From Shewanella algidipiscicola (GTDB taxonomy: Bacteria > Pseudomonadota > Gammaproteobacteria > Enterobacterales > Shewanellaceae): 64,000 bases of DNA. The notes beneath the pieces are model-generated. The model was not told the origin of the DNA and searched no databases. It worked only from the letters and a program-made list of their open reading frames with translations. Location: the NCBI RefSeq assembly GCF_003605125.1, contig NZ_QPQT01000021.1, positions 1-64,000 on the forward strand, given 5' to 3'. The translations under genes and the position numbers were made by a program. This document shows positions 17,662-26,977 of the stretch, in pieces (within the stretch, counting starts at the first letter, position 1; the number at the start of each line of letters is the position of its first letter).

Positions 17662-19216
17662 GATTCACTCCTTGTGCCTCGGTATGGGATGTCGATGAAA
17701 GGGCTTGTTTGGCTGCAGGGAGCGCTTCGACAGTGTTCGCGTTGAGGTAAAAATTACGCCTAACATCTTTGCTTAGGCAATCATCAGATAAACCATCAAG
17801 GCTGTTGTTGCTGACCAGTTGGGCGATGAGATCGTTGCCACAGGATTGATAGGCCACTCCATGGGTGGCATAGGGGGCAATAAAATGTTTGGCATTACTC
17901 AGTTGCGCCATCGCCATCTCACCCCAACTCGGAGGCGTGGCGGGATCTAACTGTCCCGATAACACTAAGGTGGGGATGTTGCTGGTAATCGGGGCCGAAA
18001 ACTCGGCATCAACCGCGGGTACGTTCCAAATTGGGCAGGAGAGATCGAAGGCATCGACCATTTCGCGAGTGAAGTAGTTTTGTTCGGCTTGCTGACGCTC
18101 GACTTGGCTAAAGCGCTGCCAATCTTCACCACACACTACAGATGAGTGCATGCCAGCAGCAATGCCTGTGCTGTCTATCGTCAGAGCATATAAGCCCATA
18201 ATGGCTTGGAAGTTATCTTGCGCGGCTTGATGAATAGCGTGGGGCAGTAGCGCTCTGATATTAGGGGTGTACATGGCCATACGCAGTGCCCCCATAAACT
18301 TAGCGCGGGTCATCACTAGTGTGAGTGGCTCGTTGGTTAACGGGTCGCGAACTTGGCTACTCACTGGGGCTTGGGCGAGACGAGTATTCACCTGCTGCAA
18401 GTCTTGTTCAAGGTCGGCAAACTGCCCATGGCATAAGGCATTACTGCTGCAGTCATCGAGCAGTAAGCCGATGGCTCTGTCTATCGCATCACCAATATGC
18501 AACACACTTTGCTGCATCGGCACTACGCCGTCTAATGTGACTGTGGCCAAGACTTGCGGGTAATGACGCATGTACAGTTGCGCCATACGCGTACCGTATG
18601 AAATGCCATAGACATGGAGTTTGTCGTAACCTAAGTGGGCTCGAACTGCTTCGAAATCTTTTAACGCGATTTCGCTGCCATATTGGCTGACATCGGCATC
18701 GAGTCCGTCGAGGCACTTTTGAGTTTCGCTCGCAATATCTAAATCATCCTCGTTGAGTGATAACGCTCCTTCAAAGCCTTCGCCCTCGCATTGTAATAGG
18801 TTGGACTGCCCTGTACCTCTTTGGTCTATCAGCAGAATATCGCGCTGCTGGCGGACTTTACTTAACATGCGATCGAACGTCGGCGCGTTTTCAATTGCCG
18901 ATTGCCCTGGGCCGCCGGCAATGGCGAGCAAGGCTTCTTTAGTAAAGCTCGGTTTTATTGCTGGCAGTACCGCGTAATGAATGTTGAGCTGCCGACCTTC
19001 GGGGTGAGCGTAATTTTCAGGCACTGTGACAAAGCCGCAGCGCAGCCTATCTGGCAGACCGTCGACATAACAAGTGTCGTTGGTGGGGGCGGTATCTGTC
19101 TCGGCGTGGCCGGCAAGAGAAAATAGCATGGCAGCCAGCGGCAGTAGCAGCCAGAGCGCTAACTGAGTCTGACGTTCCTTATCGCTTGCCGTGTGCATAA
19201 TGTTGGCTTGTGGCAT
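17654..19216 (-). CDS. Exported alpha/beta hydrolase (TAP/proline-iminopeptidase-like)
   Basis: A secreted hydrolase of about 520 residues. A signal segment (LALWLLLPLAAMLFSLAGHA) precedes the mature part. The oxyanion loop LLAIAGGPGQSA, the DQRGTGQSN motif and the nucleophile Ser in VYGISYGTRMAQ match the tripeptidyl-aminopeptidase/iminopeptidase group; the acid is likely in LSGQLDPATPP and the His in YATHGVAY. Several ATGs are possible; the one at 19216 has an AAGGGA site 8 bases upstream. It is the first gene of an operon with the ABC exporter. Paired Cys residues suggest disulfides. Confidence 0.87.
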   Translation of the reverse strand: MPQANIMHTASDKERQTQLALWLLLPLAAMLFSLAGHAETDTAPTNDTCYVDGLPDRLRCGFVTVPENYAHPEGRQLNIHYAVLPAIKPSFTKEALLAIAGGPGQSAIENAPTFDRMLSKVRQQRDILLIDQRGTGQSNLLQCEGEGFEGALSLNEDDLDIASETQKCLDGLDADVSQYGSEIALKDFEAVRAHLGYDKLHVYGISYGTRMAQLYMRHYPQVLATVTLDGVVPMQQSVLHIGDAIDRAIGLLLDDCSSNALCHGQFADLEQDLQQVNTRLAQAPVSSQVRDPLTNEPLTLVMTRAKFMGALRMAMYTPNIRALLPHAIHQAAQDNFQAIMGLYALTIDSTGIAAGMHSSVVCGEDWQRFSQVERQQAEQNYFTREMVDAFDLSCPIWNVPAVDAEFSAPITSNIPTLVLSGQLDPATPPSWGEMAMAQLSNAKHFIAPYATHGVAYQSCGNDLIAQLVSNNSLDGLSDDCLSKDVRRNFYLNANTVEALPAAKQALSSTSHTEAQGVNHD

Positions 19217-19590
19217 GATATTCATCCCTTGAATGCGCATATTGCGACAATGTTAATTCAGTTTTTTATCAATGGGTTAATAAGCTGTTAAGAGGCTAAT
19301 GCGAGAACGATATTATGTCAACAGATGGATAAGTTGTCGCGACTAGCACTCTGCATGAAGTCGACACAAAGGATTTTATTAATAGGTGGTCTGATGAGTT
19401 GGGGTTTTCTCTTTAATTTACTGTAACCAAAGATAAATATAATAACTTTAGTCGCTGATTCCTACGTCATGCCACGCGGTTTTGTGCGCCAATTAACAGT
19501 GTTGGAGCAAAAGCTCTTATTTTTTAGGCAAGGTTAAAGTAAAATGCGCTAAAAGAGGTACACCTGTACGCTAAAAAGGTTATAAAACTT
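19217..19590. other. Divergent intergenic region, no gene seen
   Basis: About 370 bases between the exported hydrolase and the acyl-CoA synthetase gene. A short palindrome GTACACCTGTAC lies at 19558-19569, 20 bp before the synthetase start, and could be a regulatory site or chance. An AAGG ribosome site precedes the ATG. No RNA gene was noticed. Confidence 0.4.
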
Positions 19591-21384
19591 ATGTCGCTCG
19601 AGCAATATCATCCAATACGCCTGATCCAGGAGCAGAGCCTTAAACGGGGCGATGCCATTGCGCTTGAGGGCTATGGTAGTGCAGCACCTTGGCATCAGAT
19701 CAGCTGGTCTGCATTTGATAATATCAGTGATGCTATCGCTAAGGCGCTGATCCGTTTCGATTTAGCGTTACAAGATAGAGTCGTTATCTTGTCACAAAAC
19801 TCTCCACAATGGGCCTGCGCCGATGTCGGGGCCTTAAAAGCCAAAACGGTTGTGGTGCCTATATATCCCACTAGCACCATAGATCAGGCGGCTTACATCA
19901 TAGATGATGCGCAGGCAAAGCTGATTTTTGTGGGCGATGCGGCGCAATACCTGATGGCTTGCGAGCTCACCAAGCGCTGCGCCACGCTGACTCAGATTGT
20001 GGTATTTGATTCAGATGTGACCCTGATTGACCAAGCACACTATCATTTCGACAGCTTGCTCAATCCTATGGTGGATCCCGCGATTGAAGCCGAGTTGTTG
20101 CAGCGACTGAGCCAGACCTCTCTTGATGATCTGTTAACCCTTATCTATACCTCTGGCACCACGGGTGACCCTAAAGGGGTGATGCTCGATTATCGCAATA
20201 TCGCCTCGGTTATCCGCCAACATGACGCCATCTTACCTTTTACTCCTGGGGATGTGTCACTGGCATTTTTACCATTGAGTCATGTATTTGAACGCGGCTG
20301 GAGCTTCTACGTGTTGTGCCGTGGCGGTCACAACGTTTACCTGCAAAACCCCATGATGGTCAAAGAGGCCATTGCCGATGTGAAGCCCCATACCCTGTGT
20401 GTGGTGCCGCGTTTCCTCGAAAAAGTCTATAGCGCAGTACAAGACAAAGTGGCGAAAGCTCCAGCGGCAAGGCAAAAACTGTTTGCGTGGGCGATGTCAG
20501 TCGGTGAGCGTCAGTTTGAAGTCAGCCAAGGGCGCGCTAAAGGCTCGATGTGGTTAGGTTTACAGCATAAACTGGCGCAAAAATTAGTGTTTAGCAAGTT
20601 GCAGCAAGTACTGGGTGGGCGCTTAAAGTTTATGCCTTGTGGGGGCGCAGCGCTCGACAAAACGGTAACGAGCTTTTTCCATGCTATTGATATTCCTGTT
20701 TTATGTGGCTATGGCATGACAGAAACCACGGCAACCGTTACCTGTAATACCTTAGCTAATCGCTTGGCGGGCTCTAACGGTAAGGTGCTGCCTGAAGTGG
20801 AGATCAAGTTAGGTAAAGATGATGAGATCTTAGTTCGCGGCGATACTGTGATGCGTGGCTATTACAATCGCCCGCAAGAGACTGAAGCCAGTTTTGAAGA
20901 TGGTTGGTTAAAAACCGGAGATGCAGGTTATATCGACGAGCAAGGTAATCTGTTTATTACCGATCGCATTAAAGAGTTGATGAAAACCTCAAATGGTAAA
21001 TATATTGCGCCGCAACGTGTCGAAGGCAAGGTGGGTTGTTGTCCTTATATCGAACAGGTGGCCATTATTGCCGATGCTAAAAACTATGTGACCGCCTTAA
21101 TTGTGCCGGCATTTGCCTCGCTCGAAGCTTGGGCCAAAGACAAAGGGCTGCATTATGAGTCGCCTATTGAGCTGTTGCGTCATAGTCATGTGATTGAGCA
21201 TTTTGAACAACGCTTAAAGCATTTGCAGGTTGAGTTGGCAGGGTTTGAGCAGATCAAAAAGTTTACTCTGTTACCCGAGGCATTTTCTATGGAAGCAGGG
21301 CTTATCACCCCCACCATGAAACTACGCCGTAAGATGATTTATCATAAATACTCCACCGAAATTAATGCCATGTACGGTAAATAA
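19591..21384 (+). CDS. Long-chain acyl-CoA synthetase (AMP-binding)
   Basis: A 597-residue ligase that activates fatty acids through an acyl-AMP to acyl-CoA. The AMP-binding signature LIYTSGTTGDPKG lies around residue 183, GYGMTETTATV around 378 and the hinge region LKTGDAGYID before TDRIKELMKTSNGKYI. The size and the KTSNGKYIAPQ segment fit the long-chain (FadD15/FAA-like) branch rather than classical FadD. It ends in a strong terminator. The substrate chain length is not determined. Confidence 0.9.
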   Translation: MSLEQYHPIRLIQEQSLKRGDAIALEGYGSAAPWHQISWSAFDNISDAIAKALIRFDLALQDRVVILSQNSPQWACADVGALKAKTVVVPIYPTSTIDQAAYIIDDAQAKLIFVGDAAQYLMACELTKRCATLTQIVVFDSDVTLIDQAHYHFDSLLNPMVDPAIEAELLQRLSQTSLDDLLTLIYTSGTTGDPKGVMLDYRNIASVIRQHDAILPFTPGDVSLAFLPLSHVFERGWSFYVLCRGGHNVYLQNPMMVKEAIADVKPHTLCVVPRFLEKVYSAVQDKVAKAPAARQKLFAWAMSVGERQFEVSQGRAKGSMWLGLQHKLAQKLVFSKLQQVLGGRLKFMPCGGAALDKTVTSFFHAIDIPVLCGYGMTETTATVTCNTLANRLAGSNGKVLPEVEIKLGKDDEILVRGDTVMRGYYNRPQETEASFEDGWLKTGDAGYIDEQGNLFITDRIKELMKTSNGKYIAPQRVEGKVGCCPYIEQVAIIADAKNYVTALIVPAFASLEAWAKDKGLHYESPIELLRHSHVIEHFEQRLKHLQVELAGFEQIKKFTLLPEAFSMEAGLITPTMKLRRKMIYHKYSTEINAMYGK

Positions 21385-21440
21385 TCACTGCTCACAATAG
21401 GCGCGATCAACACTTTATTGTGTCTTGATTGCGAGAGACC

Positions 21441-21474
21441 AATCACCAACTCAAAAAAGTTGGTGATTTTTTTT
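21441..21474 (+). terminator. Terminator after the acyl-CoA synthetase
   Basis: An 11-bp perfect stem (AATCACCAACT / AGTTGGTGATT) with a 6-base loop and an 8-T stretch. It lies inside an apparent 5' extension of the next open frame, which argues that the next gene really starts later, at 21583. Confidence 0.93.
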
Positions 21475-21582
21475 GCTTATCGTCATGTGTTAAACATCTG
21501 TCGCTGCTGCTTATCAGGGTTTAGGTATATAATCGCCGGCTTTCTTGCCTCACATGGGGCGCGTTGTTGGAAGTATTTATCT

Positions 21583-23532
21583 ATGTCGGGTGTATTGCCT
21601 AAAAAGTTTCGTTATGACATTAACGGGCTGAGAGCTTGGGCTGTTGTTGCAGTCATTCTATTTCATTTCGGTGTGCCAGGTTTTGCTGGTGGATTTGCGG
21701 GAGTCGATATCTTTTTTGTGATTTCGGGACTCCTAATGACACAGATTATTGTGACCGGTTTAGAAAGTAATAGCTTCTCGTTTGGCCGTTTTATGTTCGC
21801 GAGAGCTAAACGAATCTTCCCTACGTTAGCCGCATTATGTTTAGTGTTATTGGTTTTTGGTTGGTTCTGGTTACCCACACTCGATTATCAAAAATTGGGT
21901 ACCCATATTGTTGGTGCTGCATTATTTATCTCTAATCATAAGTTTTATAGTGAAGCTGGTTATTTCGATGCGGCTTCCTATGAAAAATGGTTGCTACACA
22001 GCTGGTCATTGTCGGTTGAGTGGCAGTTTTATCTGTTATTGCCGCTGGTATTGATGTTGGCCTGGCGTTGGCGTGGTAAACAGGCTGTATTATTCTCTCT
22101 GCTGGCCATTGCTTTCGTTTCCTTCGTGTTATCTGTGTATGCCGTTGAGACTAACCCTAGTGCGGCATTCTATCTGTTGCCCTTTAGGGCATGGGAGATG
22201 GTATCGGGTGGGCTTGTTTGGTGGGTGATGAGGCATCAAAGGCTGAGTCAGACGGCCAGTAAAGTCATCGAGTTGTGCGGGTTTGGGTTAATATTAACGG
22301 CTATTTTTGGTTTTAATGGCGCAACGCCCTGGCCGGGTGGGTATGCTTTAGTGCCTGTGCTTGGTGCTATATTGGTGCTCGCAGCTAACCGTCAAGTTTC
22401 TCCTCTAACGGCAAATCCACTGCTTGCCCGTGTGGGATTGATCTCTTATTCACTCTATTTATGGCACTGGCCTATCGTTGTGTTTCTTGCCTATGCGGGT
22501 GAGCAAAGCAATCCTATCTGGATCGTTGCCGGCATCTTGCTTACGTTGATATTGGGTGAGTTATCGTATCGGTTTATCGAGATGCGTTGCAGCAATTGGC
22601 TGGGCCAATTTAGCCTTAAAAAGGCGGCATGGGTATTATTTGGCATGCTGTTATTCGTTGAGTTATCGGCGGTGGCCACGCGGCATATGGATATTGAGGG
22701 GCGATTACCTCAGGTCGTAGAGCAAGCTAGCCAAGAGTCGTTTGACCGTCACCCGAGATTGGAGGAGTGCCTTTTAAGTTCTGAACGAAATGTTACAGAT
22801 CCAAGCTGTATACATGGTAATGGAGAGGTACAAGCTGTGGTTGTGGGTGATAGCCATGCTAATGCGGTGATATCGAGTGTGGCGTTAGCCGCGGCCGATA
22901 AAGGTAGCGTGGTGGAGATGACCTATAATGGTTGCTCCACCGTAATCGGTGCTAAGAGCCGCGTTCATGCTTCTCAGTGTGAGCAGTTTAATCAACACGT
23001 GCTTGATACTTTATCGACGCCAAGTGAGATACCCGTTATTTTAATCTCTCGGTTAACGGGTAGCGTTTTTGGCTATAACGAACCGCATGCTTTTCATAAC
23101 ACACCAGTGATCTACTTTGGCGAAAACACGGAGCAAACTCGTGACGATGTTTATCGAGATTTTGTGATAAAGCAGACAGAGACTGTGTGTCAATTAAGCC
23201 AATATCGGCCCGTTTACCTAGTGCGTCCCTTCCCTGAGATGGATGTTGATGTGCCCAAGGTTCGCGCTCGACATTTAATGTTTGCTAAGTCAGAGCGAGA
23301 TATTTTTATTACCGAGCAAGCCTATATGCGGCGCCACGCCCCTATTTGGCAAGCGCAGGACCAAGCGGCGGTCGCTTGCGGTGCTAAGGTGCTTAATCCA
23401 TTGCCTTATCTTTGCTCCAATGGGCAATGTATGGGGACTAAGGATGGGCATTCGCTTTATTATGATTCTAATCATATAAGTGAATACGGTAATAAGTTAC
23501 TGACCCCGATGTTTAAACCCTTATTTCAATAA
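21583..23532 (+). CDS. OafA-like membrane acyltransferase with SGNH domain
   Basis: A 649-residue protein with two parts. Residues about 8-370 form the acyltransferase-3 membrane domain: FRYDINGLRAWAVVAVILFHF has the conserved Arg and His, followed by about ten helices. The C-terminal part (about 400-649) is an SGNH-type domain with VVVGDSHANAV and a late DSNH motif. Such proteins O-acetylate lipopolysaccharide O-antigen or other envelope sugars (OafA/OafB group). The ATG at 21583 is chosen because a transcription terminator lies in the upstream extension. Confidence 0.9.
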   Translation: MSGVLPKKFRYDINGLRAWAVVAVILFHFGVPGFAGGFAGVDIFFVISGLLMTQIIVTGLESNSFSFGRFMFARAKRIFPTLAALCLVLLVFGWFWLPTLDYQKLGTHIVGAALFISNHKFYSEAGYFDAASYEKWLLHSWSLSVEWQFYLLLPLVLMLAWRWRGKQAVLFSLLAIAFVSFVLSVYAVETNPSAAFYLLPFRAWEMVSGGLVWWVMRHQRLSQTASKVIELCGFGLILTAIFGFNGATPWPGGYALVPVLGAILVLAANRQVSPLTANPLLARVGLISYSLYLWHWPIVVFLAYAGEQSNPIWIVAGILLTLILGELSYRFIEMRCSNWLGQFSLKKAAWVLFGMLLFVELSAVATRHMDIEGRLPQVVEQASQESFDRHPRLEECLLSSERNVTDPSCIHGNGEVQAVVVGDSHANAVISSVALAAADKGSVVEMTYNGCSTVIGAKSRVHASQCEQFNQHVLDTLSTPSEIPVILISRLTGSVFGYNEPHAFHNTPVIYFGENTEQTRDDVYRDFVIKQTETVCQLSQYRPVYLVRPFPEMDVDVPKVRARHLMFAKSERDIFITEQAYMRRHAPIWQAQDQAAVACGAKVLNPLPYLCSNGQCMGTKDGHSLYYDSNHISEYGNKLLTPMFKPLFQ

Positions 23533-23682
23533 TAAGGTCAATTCATCGCCCCTAGTTGGAATACACATGGGCTAGAATGAGATTAAGCGCATTATATCTA
23601 TTTGATGTCATGCGCTTTTCACATTGTGGCCATTGGCTGGTAAGGTATGCGCTATCTATGATGACATAATAAGGATATTTTT

Positions 23683-24087
23683 GTGGCTGAGACATTTTTT
23701 AGCGCAACCCTCAACCCACGTTTCAATGAAACCGATGGTTTGGGGCATATCAACAATACTGTGATCCCCATTTGGTTTGAGGTGGGGCGTGAGCCTATTT
23801 TTAGCTTGTTTAATCCTAGCTTGAATCTTGAAGAGTGGAACTTGATTGTGGCGGGCTTCACCATAGCGTATACCTTGCCTACCTTCTTCGGTCAGCCTGT
23901 TGAGGTAAAAACATGGGTGAGCCGTATTGGTAACAGTAGTTTTGAGGTGACACAGCAGTGCTGGCAGGCGGGGAAAATGACCGCTGAAGCTCAAACCACC
24001 TTGGTGCATTATGATTATGGTGCTAATCAGAGCGTGCCGATCCCCGACATGGTTAAGCAGGCCTTAGCGCAGCGCAGCGGAGATTAA
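23683..24087 (+). CDS. Acyl-CoA thioesterase, 4HBT fold
   Basis: A 134-residue hot-dog-fold protein. The N-terminal RFNETDGLGHINNTVIPIWFE is the YbgC-like active-site region (Asp in TDGLGHINN, where many relatives have TDxxGHVNN). It starts with GTG, with an AAGGAT site 8 bases upstream. It would hydrolyse a short acyl-CoA; the natural substrate is unknown. A second 4HBT protein is encoded 2.3 kb away on the other strand. Confidence 0.88.
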   Translation: MAETFFSATLNPRFNETDGLGHINNTVIPIWFEVGREPIFSLFNPSLNLEEWNLIVAGFTIAYTLPTFFGQPVEVKTWVSRIGNSSFEVTQQCWQAGKMTAEAQTTLVHYDYGANQSVPIPDMVKQALAQRSGD

Positions 24088-24161
24088 GCGATTTTAATCG
24101 CCGTTGCGATCAACGAGTGTGCTGGGGGATGTGGTCACGACGGCAATGTATCATCAGTAGG

Positions 24162-24410
24162 TTAGCGCAAGAATTTTTGTACATACCAGCAACTGGCACT
24201 GATGGTGAGCTGTTGTGCCTTGGCCCATTTTAGCCCATGGCGCACTAAACGTTCGGCTAGTCCTCGCCCTCTCAACGCGTCGGGTACGTAAGTACGATTA
24301 AAATCAATATGCTCGTCCTCAATCTGGTATTCAAGCAGTGCTTGCTGGTCATCGATTAAAATCACAAATCTCTGTTTGTCGGCCTGATGTAAAATGGTTG
24401 ACTGGCTCAT
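24162..24410 (-). CDS. Small GNAT-family N-acetyltransferase (YjdJ-like)
   Basis: An 82-residue protein of the short GNAT/YidJ class. It contains HIDFNRTYVPDALRGRGLAERLV, where RGRGLA is the acetyl-CoA pyrophosphate loop, and ends SASCWYVQKFL, typical of this subfamily. It has only the core fold. The acceptor substrate is not known. No operon partner is apparent. Confidence 0.85.
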   Translation of the reverse strand: MSQSTILHQADKQRFVILIDDQQALLEYQIEDEHIDFNRTYVPDALRGRGLAERLVRHGLKWAKAQQLTISASCWYVQKFLR

Positions 24411-24825
24411 GTGTATTCCCTTGATATCTTGGCTCTGCTGACGTTAGCACGTTTAGTGCTGTGATGCCTGCGTTGTGCTTATCAATCTGTGTCATGGGAG
24501 CCTTGGTTGTATTTATCGATCGGGCTATGTAATCTGAACTTGGGATAGCCAAGGTATCTCTAATCGCCGTTATAAATTTTAAGTTTTTGTATTAAAAATA
24601 AATACATAGTTTCTGTGCGTGAGTTCGTCTCGTTAGTCGCATCAAGGATAAATGTGAGATGTCATCACTGTGCTGCGGCTACTTTATCTAAGGTTATGCT
24701 ATCTCTTACCATGGTGCTGGTTCATTAAGCAGGCGCCTGAGAGCAACATCTCATCAATGGAAAGTGATATGGCGTTGGATGTTGACGAGGTGCAATTGAT
24801 TCATCGATGGTTAATTGGGGGCATT
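24411..24825. other. Divergent intergenic region, no confident gene
   Basis: About 415 bases between the small acetyltransferase and the outer-membrane barrel gene. The barrel's open frame extends back to 24670, but this extension has no signal peptide or ribosome site and is probably non-coding. No RNA gene or palindromic operator was noticed. Confidence 0.4.
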
Positions 24826-25827
24826 ATGTTGCGTTGCTTAACGACGCTCGGTTTGGTTTTGATCGGATGGAGTCTCTCGGCATCGGAGGTTGAGGAGGCT
24901 GTGCGCAGGGTTGTCGAGGCGAAGGTGAGTGGCGATGTGACGAGTGCGATTGTACTCACGGATGCGAACTTGATCACCTTAGGTATTGTCGACTTTGATC
25001 CTAATGCATTTATCGATGTAGGGGCGATTGGCGATATTAATGTCGGTGATGCCGATTCTTTGCGTCGGCGCAGTCAGTTACGCAACTATTCTTTGCCCTG
25101 GGAAAGTCAGCCCCGTGAGCTCGATCGCGACTGGCTGGTATCGAGTGCTGTGCAGTTCTCCTATGTTCATTCCAATGACAATATCATAGGTATTGATGAT
25201 CCGTCGTTGATCAGCCCAATAGAAGATACTATTTATCTGTTAGCGGCTGAGTATCGCTGGCGCTATCATCTCTCGCCTCGTTGGCAGGTGGTTTTTGGCG
25301 CTGGTGGGCAGCTGTTGTGGCTAGAAAATAACTTAGAATATCGCGACCCTATCTTGGCTTCGCAGCGGGCGCTGCTAGATGGCATCATAGTGAATACTCG
25401 TTATGGTGCGGTGATGGTCGATCCCAATGTTGAATTTACCTATACCAGTGAGCTGTTTGGCCACAAATGGGAATTTATCAGCGCGTTTCGTTATGCCTAT
25501 GGCCGCACAGTGTTGACCGATAATGGTGCGCAGTCTGTTTCACCCGAGGTGAGTCGCTTTAGCAATACACTGATATTTCATTACGGGCTACCCAGCGTAT
25601 GGTCTCGACGTAATGAGTTAATTTTACAGGTTAAGCGAGTCGATTTAAGTGGTGATGTGGTCGACCCGATGGGGACGCGTTATTACTATGAGTTGGGGGC
25701 TGGCTGGATAATCGAAACTCCTTCATTGGCCGCTTGGATAGAGAATATTGGCCTAGGCATTACACTCAACATTAACAGTGGCTTAAGTGGTGGTGGTTTG
25801 GTATTGCTGTTTAACGAGCCGTTATAA
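24826..25827 (+). CDS. Solitary outer-membrane autotransporter beta-barrel protein
   Basis: A 333-residue protein with a signal peptide (MLRCLTTLGLVLIGWSLSAS) at the ATG at 24826. From about residue 90 onward, alternating hydrophobic and polar strands with aromatic girdles (AAEYRWRYHL, SPRWQVVFGAGGQLLW, GHKWEFISAFRYAYG) predict a beta-barrel. The C-terminus ends in a strand GGLVLLFNEPL. It resembles the solitary autotransporter-barrel family of Shewanella and Vibrio, which lacks a passenger domain. The function is unknown. I recognise the family by pattern rather than by a named motif. Confidence 0.72.
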   Translation: MLRCLTTLGLVLIGWSLSASEVEEAVRRVVEAKVSGDVTSAIVLTDANLITLGIVDFDPNAFIDVGAIGDINVGDADSLRRRSQLRNYSLPWESQPRELDRDWLVSSAVQFSYVHSNDNIIGIDDPSLISPIEDTIYLLAAEYRWRYHLSPRWQVVFGAGGQLLWLENNLEYRDPILASQRALLDGIIVNTRYGAVMVDPNVEFTYTSELFGHKWEFISAFRYAYGRTVLTDNGAQSVSPEVSRFSNTLIFHYGLPSVWSRRNELILQVKRVDLSGDVVDPMGTRYYYELGAGWIIETPSLAAWIENIGLGITLNINSGLSGGGLVLLFNEPL

Positions 25828-26008
25828 AGTTTGCATATCGATTATCGGGTCATGCTTGATGGCTAACAATGGGCCTGTATTGTGGCCAATGTTATTAGCC
25901 TGACTCATTATCGTTCCTGTCACCTTGTGCTAACTCATACTGTTGGCCTCACACTGACCAAATTGGATGAGCATCAACGGCTCATTTAATCCCGGGGCAC
26001 CTAATTCA

Positions 26009-26458
26009 ACATCGTGACCAAGGCGCCTGTGGTTATGTTATGCGTCTTGTTGGTGCTCACGCAACACAGCAAGTAACTCAGGGGCTCGCTTAACTTGAGC
26101 TCGGCTTTAGTTTGTGAAAATGAAACTAACGTTGCGACCGAGGCGCCTGTGGTTATGTTATGCGTCTTGTTGGTGCTCACGCAACACGGCAAGTAACTCA
26201 GGGGCTCGCTTAACTTGAGCTCGGCTTTAGTTTGTGAAAATGAAACGAACGTTGCGACCGAGGCGCCTGTGGTTATGTTATGCGTCTTGTTGGTGCTCAT
26301 GCAATACAGCAAGTAACTCAGGGGCTCGCTTAACTTGAGCTCGGCTTTAGTTTGTGAAAATGAAACTAACGTTGCGACCGAGGCGCCTGTGGTTATGTTA
26401 TGCGTCTTGTTGATGTTCATGCAATACAGCAAGTAACTCAGGGGTTAGCTCGGCTTTA
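26009..26458. repeat. 120-bp tandem repeat copied from a gene 3' end
   Basis: Three near-identical 120-bp units (26021-26140, 26141-26260, 26261-26380) differ at only a few positions, with a partial copy before (26009-26020) and the 3' end of the thioesterase gene after (from 26381). Each unit carries, on the minus strand, codons for the thioesterase tail PELLAVL(R/H)EHQQDA and its TAA stop. The array is therefore a duplication of the gene's own end. Because 120 is divisible by 3, a long open frame spans it on the minus strand, but it has no ribosome site and is unlikely to be a gene. Confidence 0.92.
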
Positions 26459-26829
26459 GTTTGACTATGAAAATTAAACATCACAGCGACTGAAGATCCC
26501 GTAGTCGTAATCGCTTGTTGTTGCTCGCTGTAAATATGGTAATGCATGGTAAACCTATCGCTTTGTATATCGCTAATGCTCACACCAACATGCAAGGTGT
26601 CGGGAAAGGTCACCGGCCGCTTATAGCGTGCGCTATTGTCGCTGATCACAGGTCCAACACCCGATTTATACATCTCATCGAGCGGGAAAAAGCGATTAAA
26701 AAAGTTGATTCGAGCGATTTCGAAATAGCGGAAATAAACCACATTATTAACGTGTTGCAGTGCATCCATCTCTCCCCAGGCGACATTGATTTGGCTGCGA
26801 ATGGGGTACCGCTTGATAAATTGTTCCAC
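26398..26829 (-). CDS. Thioesterase family protein (4HBT, YbgC-like)
   Basis: A 143-residue hot-dog-fold thioesterase. INVAWGEMDALQHVNNVVYFRYFE is the active-site region, followed by GPVISDNSARYKRPVTFPDTL, typical of acyl-CoA thioesterases of this type. It starts with GTG at 26829. Its last 40 codons have been copied three times in tandem downstream of its stop; the gene itself is intact. The substrate is unknown. Confidence 0.9.
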   Translation of the reverse strand: MEQFIKRYPIRSQINVAWGEMDALQHVNNVVYFRYFEIARINFFNRFFPLDEMYKSGVGPVISDNSARYKRPVTFPDTLHVGVSISDIQSDRFTMHYHIYSEQQQAITTTGSSVAVMFNFHSQTKAELTPELLAVLHEHQQDA

Positions 26830-26931
26830 TTGGCTTACTTCCTGTTGCTGTTATTGGGACTCAAATTAAAACGCATGTTTAATTGAGCATAACAGTATGT
26901 TTCGTCAGCAACAAGGGGGGATGAATGGATC

Positions 26932-26959
26932 AAAAAAGGCATCGTTAACGATGCCTTTT
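26932..26959 (-). terminator. Terminator after mtnC
   Basis: An 11-bp stem (AAAAGGCATCG / CGATGCCTTTT) with a TTAA loop. On the minus strand it is followed by further T residues, so it ends mtnC, 18 bp past its stop. Confidence 0.9.
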
Positions 26960-26977
26960 GCTGGGTAAAATCACTGT

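Noticed and set aside
21418..21582. 55-codon N-terminal extension of the OafA-like protein
   Set aside because: It contains a strong transcription terminator at 21441-21474 and has no membrane-protein character fitting the family.
26001..26432. A 143-codon open frame across the tandem repeat array
   Set aside because: It is open only because 120-bp units keep the frame. It has no ribosome site, starts inside the thioesterase gene in another frame, and encodes no recognisable domain.
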